Positions 1-7,974 of a DNA stretch of 64,000 nucleotides are shown here, one piece after another. The notes below the pieces were generated by a model. That model was not told where the DNA came from. It ran no database searches and saw only the letters and a program-made list of their open reading frames with translations. Each line of letters begins with the position of its first letter. Positions within the stretch are counted from its first letter, which is position 1. The DNA comes from Bacteroidales bacterium (GTDB lineage: Bacteria > Bacteroidota > Bacteroidia > Bacteroidales > Bacteroidaceae), in assembly GCA_015060905.1 (NCBI GenBank), contig SUXQ01000012.1:1-64000 (forward strand), given 5' to 3'. Made by a program: the position numbers and the translations under genes.

Positions 1-97
1 TTCTTTCGCATATACTTTTTATGGAAAGAGAGGTGTCACGATAAAGAGACAATGCGTCTCTGTATTTCAACTCGGCACGGACTAATTGATTCTGCAT
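1..97 (-). CDS. Helix-turn-helix-like protein, N-terminal fragment (cut by window edge)
   Basis: This reading frame is too short for the ORF track and runs off the left edge. From the ATG at 97 it reads MQNQLVRAELKYRDALSLYR followed by DTSLSIKSICER. The alternation of a short helix and 'SLSIKSICER' resembles the first helices of a helix-turn-helix DNA-binding unit, so a small transcription regulator or the DNA-binding end of a recombinase is plausible. It is divergent from the truncated VOC gene, and the shared upstream region holds three copies of a 15-bp palindrome, which would suit an autoregulator. Only 32 codons are visible, so the family cannot be named. Confidence 0.5.
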   Translation of the reverse strand, partial: MQNQLVRAELKYRDALSLYRDTSLSIKSICER

Positions 98-178
98 AAT
101 TCACTCTTAAAAGGAACCAACCTTAATGCTTGTTAATTAACACTATACTAGGCAATTAACAAGTTGTAAATGAAAACT

Positions 179-193
179 TCTCTTTATAAGAGA
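179..193. promoter_or_regulatory. 15-bp palindrome, copy 1 (TCTCTTTATAAGAGA)
   Basis: Perfect 6-bp arms TCTCTT/AAGAGA around TAT. It lies about 80 bp upstream of the divergent helix-turn-helix-like gene. Two further copies occur at 365-379 and 388-402. Candidate protein-binding site, or the left end of an invertible segment. Confidence 0.45.
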
Positions 194-342
194 GAATTAT
201 GCCTTAATACTTTTTTGATAACTAAACTGTTGCTCTGTGAGAATAATCTTTTATGCTAAACAATATATTTTTTTTCTAAACAAAATGTGATTTTTTTTTT
301 AAACTTTTTCACTATATATCTGTGATAATTATAAAAAATATG

Positions 343-350
343 TAACTTTG
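343..350 (+). promoter_or_regulatory. Promoter -7 box TAACTTTG
   Basis: The box matches the Bacteroidota consensus TAnnTTTG and is followed by a likely start point near 356. The -33 element is poor (TGTG around 321). It faces rightward, toward the truncated VOC gene, and its predicted start point lies directly before two palindromes. Confidence 0.45.
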
Positions 351-364
351 CAACGGTTAGAACC

Positions 365-402
365 TCTCTTATAAAGAGAATGCAACCTCTCTTATAAAGA
401 GA
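365..402. promoter_or_regulatory. Two tandem 15-bp palindromes (copies 2 and 3)
   Basis: TCTCTTATAAAGAGA occurs at 365-379 and 388-402, 23 bp apart from start to start, roughly two helical turns. Both sit just after the predicted start point of the promoter at 343-350, the usual place for a repressor operator. The same 16-17 bases occur at 179-195 in reverse complement, so recombination between ends and promoter inversion is also possible. Confidence 0.45.
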
Positions 403-588
403 CTTTTTATTTCTTATAAAGCAATTGGCAGATAACTTGTTACACGAATTATAGCAGAAAAGTGAATAAAGTACTATTGGGATAGGAAGTTGAGGGGGGT
501 ACTATAAACTCAAGACAATTATAAACGGTAGAAATTCTCTTGTTTGGTTTATTTCGAGTACCTTTACGAAAACTGAATATAATAACCT

Positions 589-897
589 ATGAAGATTGAC
601 CACATAGCACTATTTTGCAAAGACTTAGAAGGAATGCGCCAATTCTTTATAAATTTCTTTGCTGCCACAAGTAATGAATTGTATCATAATCCTAAAACAG
701 GATTGCGAACATATATTCTCTCGTTTCCCTATGGTTCAGCAAGGTTGGAGTTGATGCAAAAACCCAGTGTCATTTCAATAGACCCATCTAAAGCCAATAT
801 CGGTTTTATTCATTTATCCATTTCCGTTGGAGGCAAAGATATTGTTGACTCCAAAACCGAAGAGTTAAGGAATGCCGGTTATTCCGATTCCGGTTGA
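589..897 (+). pseudogene. Truncated VOC / glyoxalase-fold protein
   Basis: The start MKIDHIALFCKDLEGM is the typical first strand of the VOC (glyoxalase/bleomycin resistance) fold with its first metal-ligand His, and 'GFIHLSISVGG' carries the second metal position. The frame stops at residue 102 after 'ELRNAGYSDSG', where intact single-domain members continue for about 25 residues to the last strands and the final metal-ligand Glu. No other frame downstream restores the missing end. It is therefore read as a 3'-truncated gene. The substrate is unknown. It may be controlled by the palindrome-flanked promoter upstream. Confidence 0.6.
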
Positions 898-1010
898 TTA
901 CGTTAGCGCTTTTTTCATTAACTTTTTCAACCATTGATTAGAGCATTGCTTGGTGAGCATTAAACTTTTAAGCAAACGGCATCAATCGCTTTTGGAAAAG
1001 CGTGAAAATT

Positions 1011-1068
1011 CGTGCAAGCGAGTAAGTAGAAGTTTACTTACATTTGCAAAGAGTGTAGCCGAAGTTCG
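1011..1068 (-). repeat. Decayed copy of the dispersed promoter-bearing repeat
   Basis: The stretch 'gtgcaagcgagtaagtag' followed by 'agtttacttac' and 'gagtgtagccgaag' parallels the copy at 47476-47570 (gtgcaaacgaacg, agtttacttgc, gagtgcagcc). Here the -7 box end is no longer recognisable. It accounts for most of the 373-bp gap between the VOC fragment and the DUF1460 gene; I see no gene there. Confidence 0.4.
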
Positions 1069-1192
1069 TCAAAAGCAATACATTTTGTCTGCGCATGGCC
1101 TTTTCTCTACTTGTGCGACGAAAAGTAAGGATAGAAACTACTACCGATAAATTTACAATAAAAGGTTAAGAATAAAGACTACCGTAGAACAC

Positions 1193-1225
1193 AAAAAAGG
1201 ATTGAGGACAAATAACCCTCAATCC
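1193..1225 (-). terminator. Rho-independent terminator of the DUF1460 gene
   Basis: Inverted repeat ggattgagg (1199-1207) / cctcaatcc (1217-1225). Read on the minus strand, the hairpin is followed by a run of six T. It lies about 45 bp past the stop of the leftward DUF1460 gene. Confidence 0.75.
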
Positions 1226-1270
1226 CCATAATATGTGAAATATAATATATCGAATAGACGATAAAACAGT

Positions 1271-2119
1271 CTATTTTACTCTCGCTACTCTCACACCCGG
1301 GCATGATTTTCGCGGGGCAAGATAGTCGTACAGTGATACTTTGTCGAGTATCACTTTTTTCTCTTTTGAGGATGCGTGCAGCATGTGCAACTTGCCTTTT
1401 ACCCATACGGCGATTCCCATGTGCGTGACGTCCAATCCTTTAATGGTTGTAACAAGCGCAAGAATGTCTCCGTTGCGGATGGGTAGGCTCTTTTTGCTGT
1501 TGTTCAGTATGTTTTTTGGCAGATAGGCAACCTCTTTTTCGCGGAAGGGTTTTTCGTGACGGGCAATGGATGCTGTTAGCATGCTGTCGCCGCTTAGTTG
1601 CATATATTTGTCGGGGTTGTTGCTCATGAAACTAAGGTCGAACCGCTGTTTGCCGCTGAATGCTTTTCCATAAAGCTCGTGCATGATGTCCTTTTTTTTG
1701 CCATCGGCTACCCACCATGAATAGTAGTGCAGACGGCTGTCGTATCCTTTGCACTCTCCGCCTCGGTAGCGTATCTTTTGCAGATTGTTGCAGAAACTGC
1801 GAAAATCTTTTTTCTTTTCGCTTGCTGTCATTGCCATTGCCAATGATGTTTCTACAAGGGTGGTGCAGTCAAGCTCTCTTGCGTTTATGGTTAGTTTCTC
1901 CTCTTTTTGTTTGTCCAGAGTACCGCCAACGTAGGGTGTTCCCAGAAATAGTTTGGCCGCTTCGAGTAGCAGAGTGGATGTTTCTTTATTTTGTTTCTTG
2001 CTCAAGAGAGAGAGTTTTTCGCTTATTATGATACTGTCGTTTTTTGTGTAGCGTATGTTGTTGCTCCACATTTGCGTGCAGCATGTTAGCAATAGTGCGA
2101 ATATCAATGGTTTTTTCAT
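1271..2119 (-). CDS. DUF1460 family N-acetylmuramoyl-L-alanine amidase-like protein
   Basis: Secreted NlpC/P60-like cysteine peptidase fold that probably cleaves cell-wall peptides or the muramoyl-alanine bond. The 282-residue protein starts with a short signal peptide (MKKPLIFALLLTCCTQ; the Cys residues leave a lipoprotein possible). The conserved 'ARELDCTTLVE' around residue 80 supplies the catalytic Cys, and 'GLDVTHMGIAVW' near 230 supplies the catalytic His with 'LHMLHASS' after it. This is the standard layout of the Bacteroidota DUF1460 family. It has its own terminator downstream and is separated from the upstream gene by another terminator, so it is likely a single-gene unit. Family assignment is strong; exact bond specificity is inferred. 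Confidence 0.85.
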   Translation of the reverse strand: MKKPLIFALLLTCCTQMWSNNIRYTKNDSIIISEKLSLLSKKQNKETSTLLLEAAKLFLGTPYVGGTLDKQKEEKLTINARELDCTTLVETSLAMAMTASEKKKDFRSFCNNLQKIRYRGGECKGYDSRLHYYSWWVADGKKKDIMHELYGKAFSGKQRFDLSFMSNNPDKYMQLSGDSMLTASIARHEKPFREKEVAYLPKNILNNSKKSLPIRNGDILALVTTIKGLDVTHMGIAVWVKGKLHMLHASSKEKKVILDKVSLYDYLAPRKSCPGVRVARVK

Positions 2120-2180
2120 TGGCGAATATATTTATTAGCGTGGTGCGATGCGTTTCTTCGTTGTTGATTGTGAGGGTGTA

Positions 2181-2221
2181 AACAATAAATGTGCCCGCAA
2201 AATGTGGGCACATTTATTGTT
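2181..2221 (-). terminator. Terminator after the OadA-like gene
   Basis: Long inverted repeat aacaataaatgtgccc (2181-2196) / gggcacatttattgtt (2206-2221), ten bases past the stop of the leftward carboxyltransferase gene. Confidence 0.75.
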
Positions 2222-2230
2222 GTTGCGATT

Positions 2231-4009
2231 TTAGTCGAAAAGTCCGTCGCGCTGAATGTAGGCGATAATGTCGCCACGACGCACCTGTTGCCCTTGTTGT
2301 GCGCATATTTCGACTACTCGTCCGCCCATGCCTGTGGATATTGACTGCAGTTCGCCCCACGGGGTGATGATGGTGCAGAATTCTTCGTCGGCGTTGTAGT
2401 GTTTGCCTATTGCCGGGGGCATCGATTCACCGTCGTACGATACTTCCCAGATGAGCTGTCCTTTTTCGGGTGCGGCAATAGCTTCGGCTTTTGCATGCTT
2501 TATGGCCTTAATCTCTTCGATGCTTATGCCTTGTTTGGCAAGTTCGCCCTCTTTGGCTTTTTCTAAGTCTGCGAGGAAGCGTTCTTTTGCAACGCCGCTC
2601 TTATAGTCGCGGTATTGACGCTCGTGCATTGCAAATTCAAAGAGTTCTTCGTCATCTTCGCCACGTTCCCATCCAAGCTCTTTCATTTCTTTTATATATT
2701 TGTCGAGCGCGTCGGGGTAGAAACTCTGCGGGTCGGTTGTTGTAAATTCGTATCCTTTCTCTTTTGCAAGCTCTATTATTTCGGGGGCAACTTCGCCGGG
2801 GAGCTTTCCGCTCTTGCCGAGTATCATTCCCCACATACTTTCGTCCATGCGGCTGAAGCGAGGCTCGTCCTGTGCGCGGCTCAGAAGGTTCATCAGTGCA
2901 ATGTTTTTTACATATTGGCTGAAGGGGGTCACAAGTGGTGGATAGCCTACGCGCGGCCACACGTATGCAACCTCATTGAAAAGTTCCACCATCAGTTCGT
3001 CGAGGGTGTTGTATGTGGGCTTGCCTTTGCTCTGCAAAATGCCGTTGATACCTTTGTAGACGCCTGCAAGGTCGGACATCATGGAGCCCATCATTCCTCC
3101 GGGTAGTCCGCTTGTCAGAAGCAAAGAACTCATCAGCTTGTTGTTGCTGTCCATAAAGAAGCCCAGCCATTCGTCTATAAACTCTTGTGTCATGCTGCGG
3201 GCTTTCATATAAGCGTTCATGTCAATGTCGGCAACTTTGAAGCCTGCGTCTTTCAGCATCGCCTGCACGCTGATGATGTCCGGATGGACTTTTCCCCACG
3301 ATAGTGGCTCAATGGCTGTGTCTATAATATCGCAACCATTTTCGCAGACGGCGAGAATGGATGCCATCGACAGTCCCGGACCACTGTGTCCGTGATATTG
3401 TATGATAGTATCGGGGTGTTTCTCCTTGATGCTCTTGACTAATTTACCCAAAAAAGCGGGGCGGCCTATTCCTGCCATGTCCTTCAGGCAAATTTCAGTT
3501 GCTCCCTCGTTTATAAGGGTGTCGGCCATTTCGCTGTAATATTCTATCGTGTGTATGGGCGAAGATGTTATACACAGTGTTGCTTGGGGTATCATCCCTG
3601 CTTCCAATGCGTATTTTATCGAGGGGATAATGTTGCGTACGTCGTTCAGTCCGCAGAAAATTCGTGTGATATCTGTACCTTGTGCTTTTTTTACTTTGTA
3701 CATCAGTCGTCGCACGTCGGCTGGGACGGGGAACATGCGCAGTGCGTTGAGTGCTCTGTCGAGCATATGTGTCTGTATGCCTGCTTCCTTGAAATATTTC
3801 GTAAATGCGCGAACTGCTTTGTTGGGGTTTTCACCTGCCATTAGGTTTACTTGTTCAAATGCGCCTCCGTTGGTCTCTACACGTGCAAAGCAGCCCATTT
3901 CCACAATGACGGGTGCTATCTTCTCCAACTGGCTTGCCAATGGCTGGAATTTACCGGATGATTGGAACATGTCTCGGTAGACTAAACTGAACTTAATCTC
4001 TTTTTTCAT
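2231..4009 (-). CDS. Oxaloacetate decarboxylase alpha / pyruvate carboxylase subunit B-like protein lacking the biotin lysine
   Basis: The carboxyltransferase TIM barrel fills about residues 1-300: YRDMFQS near the start, the metal His pair in 'YHGHSGPG' and the catalytic Lys in 'CLKDMAGIG' are all present. The conserved C-terminal extension of this family follows ('GLPGGMMGSMMSDLAG', 'RVGYPPLVTPFSQYVKN'). The last ~75 residues resemble a biotinyl domain, but where Bacteroidota relatives carry E-S-M-K-T this protein has P-W-G-E-L, so the biotinylated Lys appears replaced. I chose the ATG at 4009 (MKKEIKFSLVYRD) because homologues begin there; the ORF-track extension is basic low-complexity. 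No oadB/oadG or separate carrier lies nearby. It could work with a carrier encoded elsewhere or have lost carboxyl transfer. Confidence 0.85.
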   Translation of the reverse strand: MKKEIKFSLVYRDMFQSSGKFQPLASQLEKIAPVIVEMGCFARVETNGGAFEQVNLMAGENPNKAVRAFTKYFKEAGIQTHMLDRALNALRMFPVPADVRRLMYKVKKAQGTDITRIFCGLNDVRNIIPSIKYALEAGMIPQATLCITSSPIHTIEYYSEMADTLINEGATEICLKDMAGIGRPAFLGKLVKSIKEKHPDTIIQYHGHSGPGLSMASILAVCENGCDIIDTAIEPLSWGKVHPDIISVQAMLKDAGFKVADIDMNAYMKARSMTQEFIDEWLGFFMDSNNKLMSSLLLTSGLPGGMMGSMMSDLAGVYKGINGILQSKGKPTYNTLDELMVELFNEVAYVWPRVGYPPLVTPFSQYVKNIALMNLLSRAQDEPRFSRMDESMWGMILGKSGKLPGEVAPEIIELAKEKGYEFTTTDPQSFYPDALDKYIKEMKELGWERGEDDEELFEFAMHERQYRDYKSGVAKERFLADLEKAKEGELAKQGISIEEIKAIKHAKAEAIAAPEKGQLIWEVSYDGESMPPAIGKHYNADEEFCTIITPWGELQSISTGMGGRVVEICAQQGQQVRRGDIIAYIQRDGLFD

Positions 4010-4221
4010 AATATAGAGTTTTGAGTATTGCGTGATTTGTTTTTGGCTTTGTTTTTTGTAAAGGTAATACTTTTTTTGAATATTTCGTTTTTTGTGTGAT
4101 AATCTTTTTTTGTGGCATGAGAAATTTTCTTTTGTCAGGGGTGTTTTTTTCTCATTCAATTTGTTTCTTTTTCCTCTTTTCCCAACGAAAAACCGCTTGT
4201 AAAGAGAATTATTCCTGTATA

Positions 4222-4257
4222 ATTTCGCCCCTGAATACCTGATTTCGCCCCTAAATA
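4222..4257. repeat. 20-bp direct repeat (atttcgcccct) upstream of the first acyl-CoA synthetase
   Basis: 'atttcgcccctgaatacctg' is followed at once by 'atttcgcccctaaata', two near-identical units with a 20-bp period, and a third 'cacccct' follows. It is the only structure I see in the 354-bp gap between the divergent OadA-like and synthetase genes. A tandem regulator-binding site is possible. Confidence 0.35.
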
Positions 4258-4363
4258 ACGAAAAACACCCCTACGCATTGCTATGTATCGCTGAAATGTG
4301 GTATTCTTGATTCAAATTGTGAAATTTGCTGCCACAATGCAATTTTAACCCTATTTTATTAGT

Positions 4364-6037
4364 ATGAAACATTACTTGAATTTTATTGACGAGGCAATAA
4401 AAAAATATTGGAATGAGCCTGCTTTTACCAATTACGGTGGTAACACTTTTACATATGGTGACGTTGCCGCAGGTATAGAGAAGTATCATATTCTTTTTGA
4501 AAAATGCAACATTAACAAAGGTGATAAAATAGCTTTGTGTTGTAAGAATTCGGCAGAGTGGTGTATTGCTTATCTTGCTGTATTGACATACGACGTGGTT
4601 GCAGTGCCTCTGCTTCCCGATTTTCTTCCAAAGAATGTTGTGGACTTGACAAGAATTTCGGATAGTCGCATGATTCTTGTCGATGATGCTATAATGGCAG
4701 GATTGGTAAAGAGTGACGTTGCCGAGAATTTTGCTTCTATAGAGGGTTTCTGTTGTATAGTGAATATTAACGGCATGAAACTTATGCCTCAGAGTAATAA
4801 TGTGGCAATCGGATTGATGGAAGATGTTGAAAAGGCTTTTGAAGTACGTTTTTCTAAAGGAGTTACTCCCAAGCGTGTGAATTATACTAAAAATAATCTT
4901 GACGCGTTGGCTGTGATAAGTTTTACTTCGGGTACCAGCAGCTCTCCTAAGGGTGTGATGATTCCTGCGCGTGCAATTTCGGCTAATTTGGAGTTTGCCC
5001 GCAAAGAGATGGAGGCCGAGGTTGGTTGGACGATTCTTTCGATTCTTCCTCTTGCTCACATGTTCGGTCAGGCGTTTGATTTTATTTTCCCCTTCTCCAA
5101 AGGTTGCCATATATATATATTTAATGTAAAGCCTACACCTGCGCGTCTAATCGCTGCTCTTGCCGAGGTTAAGCCTTTCATGTTCCTGACTGTGCCTTTG
5201 GTCGTGGAGAAGATTTTCCGCTCAAAGGTGATGCCTACACTCGAAAAGCCGTTGATGAAATTCTTGATGGCGATTCCCGGAGTACGTGGACTGTTGTTAA
5301 GCAAAATATGCAAGAAGCTTGTGGCTACTTTTGGTGGAAATGTGGGAATCGGCGGATTGATTCTTGGTGGTGCTGCCATTAATAAAGAGGTAGAGCAGTT
5401 GATGCACGAAATGAAATTTCCCTATCTTGTGGGTTACGGAATGACCGAGTGTGCTCCGCTTATCGGTTACAAAGGCTGGCGCAACTTTGTGATGCGTTCG
5501 TGCGGTGCTGTTGCTCGTCCTTCGGTTGAGGTGCGCATCGATTCGGAAAATCCTGCGGAAGTTCCCGGTGAAATTCAGGTTAAGGGCGATGCGGTGATGG
5601 TTGGTTATTATAAAAACGATAAGGCTACCAATGATGTATTTACCGATGATGGCTGGTTAAAGACAGGGGACATGGGTACAATGGATGCCGGTGAAAATAT
5701 GTATATACGCGGACGTTGCAAGAATATGATTCTTACTGCTAACGGACAAAATATCTACCCCGAGGAGATTGAGGATATGATTAATCAGTTGCCTATGGTA
5801 ACCGAGTCGCTGATAGTGGGACGTAAGAATGCTCTTGTTGCTCTTGTTGTTGTTAATGCCGATGCAGCAACGGCAGCAGGCGTAAGCGACGAGGCTCTTG
5901 CACAGGCTGTCGAGGCGGATGTTCTTGCGCTTAACAAAGAACTGCCTGCTTATAGTAAAATTACTGCTTGTGAAATAAGAAAAGAGCCTTTTGAAAAGAC
6001 TCCTAAATTGAGCATTAAAAGATTTATGTATAATTGA
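4364..6037 (+). CDS. Long-chain acyl-CoA synthetase (AMP-forming), paralogue 1
   Basis: ANL-superfamily enzyme that activates a carboxylic acid, probably a fatty acid, to its acyl-adenylate and then to acyl-CoA. The 557-residue protein shows the P-loop 'SFTSGTSSSPKGVM' (about residue 185), the 'GYGMTECAP' adenine-binding motif (about 358), 'LKTGDMG' and the hinge 'GRCKNMILTANGQNIYPEEIE' (about 450), and the adenylation Lys near the C-terminus in 'KTPKLSIKRFMYN'. It is the first of three tandem paralogues that align over their whole length and share the same last residues. No beta-oxidation or polyketide genes adjoin, so the substrate is open. Start MKHYLNFIDEAIKKYW agrees with both paralogues. 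Confidence 0.88.
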   Translation: MKHYLNFIDEAIKKYWNEPAFTNYGGNTFTYGDVAAGIEKYHILFEKCNINKGDKIALCCKNSAEWCIAYLAVLTYDVVAVPLLPDFLPKNVVDLTRISDSRMILVDDAIMAGLVKSDVAENFASIEGFCCIVNINGMKLMPQSNNVAIGLMEDVEKAFEVRFSKGVTPKRVNYTKNNLDALAVISFTSGTSSSPKGVMIPARAISANLEFARKEMEAEVGWTILSILPLAHMFGQAFDFIFPFSKGCHIYIFNVKPTPARLIAALAEVKPFMFLTVPLVVEKIFRSKVMPTLEKPLMKFLMAIPGVRGLLLSKICKKLVATFGGNVGIGGLILGGAAINKEVEQLMHEMKFPYLVGYGMTECAPLIGYKGWRNFVMRSCGAVARPSVEVRIDSENPAEVPGEIQVKGDAVMVGYYKNDKATNDVFTDDGWLKTGDMGTMDAGENMYIRGRCKNMILTANGQNIYPEEIEDMINQLPMVTESLIVGRKNALVALVVVNADAATAAGVSDEALAQAVEADVLALNKELPAYSKITACEIRKEPFEKTPKLSIKRFMYN

Positions 6038-6188
6038 TACATTCTTTTGTTAAATAGTGTATAATCGCTCTTTGAAAATAACTGCTATTTAGTGTTAATA
6101 CACTTAAATAGAGTTAAAGTATGCACAAAATGCATGAAATGTGAATCTTAGTGTTGATATTTGCACAAAAATAAAAAAATGTGTAATC

Positions 6189-7862
6189 ATGGAACACTAT
6201 TTGAATCATATTAATGCTGCTATAAAAAAGTATTGGGATTCACCTGCTCTTTGCAACTTCGGCGCAGAGACATTTACTTATGGTGACATCGCTAAGGGTA
6301 TAGAAAAATACCATATTTTATTTAAAGAGTGTGGTATTAAAAAAGATGATAAGATTGCTATCTGCGGAAGAAACTCGGCACAATGGGGTGTTGCATTTCT
6401 GGCCGCCGCTGCTTACGATGCTGTTCTTGTACCCTTGTTGCCCGATTTCTTGCCAAAATCAATCGTGGAGCTTACCTGCTTTGCAGATTGTAAGATGTTG
6501 ATTGTTGATAATGATATTTACAGAGGTCTCGAAAGGGATGATGTATTAAAAGCATATGAGCAACAGCCCGGCTTTTTGGGGGTGTATAATTTGATGAACA
6601 TGACCCCAATAGTATCGTTCAGTGACATTTTTACACAAGCTGCTGCCAACCTCGACGAGAAATTCAAAGTAAAATTTCCCAATGGGGTAACGGTAAATGA
6701 TGTTGATTACTCGAAGAGTAACGACGAAATGGAGCGTTTGGCCCTTATCAGCTTTACATCGGGTACAAGCAGTTCGCCCAAAGGTGTGATGTTGCCTGTA
6801 AGAAGCTTGTCGTCGAACCTTCGATTCGGTCACGAGGCAATTCCTGCAAATGTTGGCGGTCATGTGCTGTCTATACTTCCGCTTGCTCATATGTTTGGAA
6901 TGACATTCGACTTTATTTATCCTCTGAGTGTGGGTAGCGTTATTTATGTTCTTCCCAAAAAGCCTACTCCCGCACGTTTGCTTGCGGCACTTGCCGAGGT
7001 TAAGCCTTATATGTTCCTTACTGTACCTATGGTTATAGAAAAGGTATTTAAGTCTAAGGTTATTCCCATGCTCAGCAAGCCTGCGATGAAGGTGGCTCTT
7101 TCAATCCCTGTATTGAACAAAATAATACTAAAAGGTGTGCGCAACAAACTTGTAAATGTGTTTGGTGGCAACTTGAAGCATGGTGTTATTATTGGTGGAG
7201 CCGCTCTTAACAGAGATGTTGAGAATTGGATGAAGAAAATGAAATTTCCCTATCTTGTAGGTTACGGAATGACTGAGTGCGGTCCTATTATTTCTTATTG
7301 CGATTGGAGATATTTCGAGCCATATTCTTGCGGCCGCCTTGTACGTCCCTTGGAACTTAGAATCGATTCTACCAATGCCGAAAAGGTGCTTGGAGAGATA
7401 CAGGTGAAAGGTGACAATGTGATGTTGGGATACTATAAGAACGAAGAGGCTACAAAGGCTGCTTTCACGAAAGATGGCTGGTTGCGCACCGGAGATATGG
7501 GAACTTTCGACAAAAAAGAAAATGTTTACATAAAAGGTCGTTGCAAAAATATGATTCTTTCACCCAGCGGACAGAATGTTTACCCCGAGGAGATTGAGAG
7601 TAAGTTAAGCGACCTTCCTTATGTGGTTGAGGCGTTGGCTGTTGGTCGCAAGAATGCAATCATAGGATTGATTGTTCCTAATTGGGACGCTATTAAAGCT
7701 GACGGCCTTTCGGCAGAAACATACGAAAAGCTTGTTCGTGACGAGATTAAAAAGATAAATGAAGAATTGCCCGCTTACAGTCGTGTAAATGACATTGAAT
7801 TGCGTAAAGACCCGTTTGAAAAAACTCCCAAACAGAGTATCAAACGCTTTATGTATCAATAA
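6189..7862 (+). CDS. Long-chain acyl-CoA synthetase (AMP-forming), paralogue 2
   Basis: Second tandem ANL synthetase, 557 residues. It retains 'SFTSGTSSSPKGVM', 'GYGMTECGPI', 'LRTGDMG', 'GRCKNMILSPSGQNVYPEE' and the terminal catalytic Lys in 'KTPKQSIKRFMYQ'. The start is set at the ATG at 6189 (MEHYLNHINAAIKKYW) because it matches the other two copies; the ORF-track start adds 16 unrelated residues. The 151-bp gap from paralogue 1 contains no clear terminator, but a strong terminator follows this gene, so the first two may be co-transcribed. Confidence 0.88.
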   Translation: MEHYLNHINAAIKKYWDSPALCNFGAETFTYGDIAKGIEKYHILFKECGIKKDDKIAICGRNSAQWGVAFLAAAAYDAVLVPLLPDFLPKSIVELTCFADCKMLIVDNDIYRGLERDDVLKAYEQQPGFLGVYNLMNMTPIVSFSDIFTQAAANLDEKFKVKFPNGVTVNDVDYSKSNDEMERLALISFTSGTSSSPKGVMLPVRSLSSNLRFGHEAIPANVGGHVLSILPLAHMFGMTFDFIYPLSVGSVIYVLPKKPTPARLLAALAEVKPYMFLTVPMVIEKVFKSKVIPMLSKPAMKVALSIPVLNKIILKGVRNKLVNVFGGNLKHGVIIGGAALNRDVENWMKKMKFPYLVGYGMTECGPIISYCDWRYFEPYSCGRLVRPLELRIDSTNAEKVLGEIQVKGDNVMLGYYKNEEATKAAFTKDGWLRTGDMGTFDKKENVYIKGRCKNMILSPSGQNVYPEEIESKLSDLPYVVEALAVGRKNAIIGLIVPNWDAIKADGLSAETYEKLVRDEIKKINEELPAYSRVNDIELRKDPFEKTPKQSIKRFMYQ

Positions 7863-7908
7863 ATACCGGCTTTAACCGATACGAATTATTGTGATACAAT
7901 AAATATTT

Positions 7909-7945
7909 ATAGCCGTATACTTTTCCATATACGGCTATTTTTTTA
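7909..7945 (+). terminator. Rho-independent terminator after synthetase paralogue 2
   Basis: Inverted repeat atagccgtata (7909-7919) / tatacggctat (7928-7938) followed by a run of T to 7944. It separates paralogue 2 from paralogue 3. Confidence 0.8.
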
Positions 7946-7974
7946 GTACTTACGAAAAAGAAATTTTTAAAACT

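Noticed and set aside
950-1150. 66-residue plus-strand ORF after the VOC fragment
   Set aside because: It spans a decayed copy of the dispersed repeat, begins at a non-ATG start and has no protein-like composition.
4010-4159. 50-residue N-terminal extension of the OadA-like ORF
   Set aside because: Lys-rich low-complexity sequence; homologues begin at MKKEIKFS, encoded from 4009.
4271-5110. 279-residue minus-strand ORF
   Set aside because: Antisense shadow of the first acyl-CoA synthetase; similar shadows lie opposite the other two copies.
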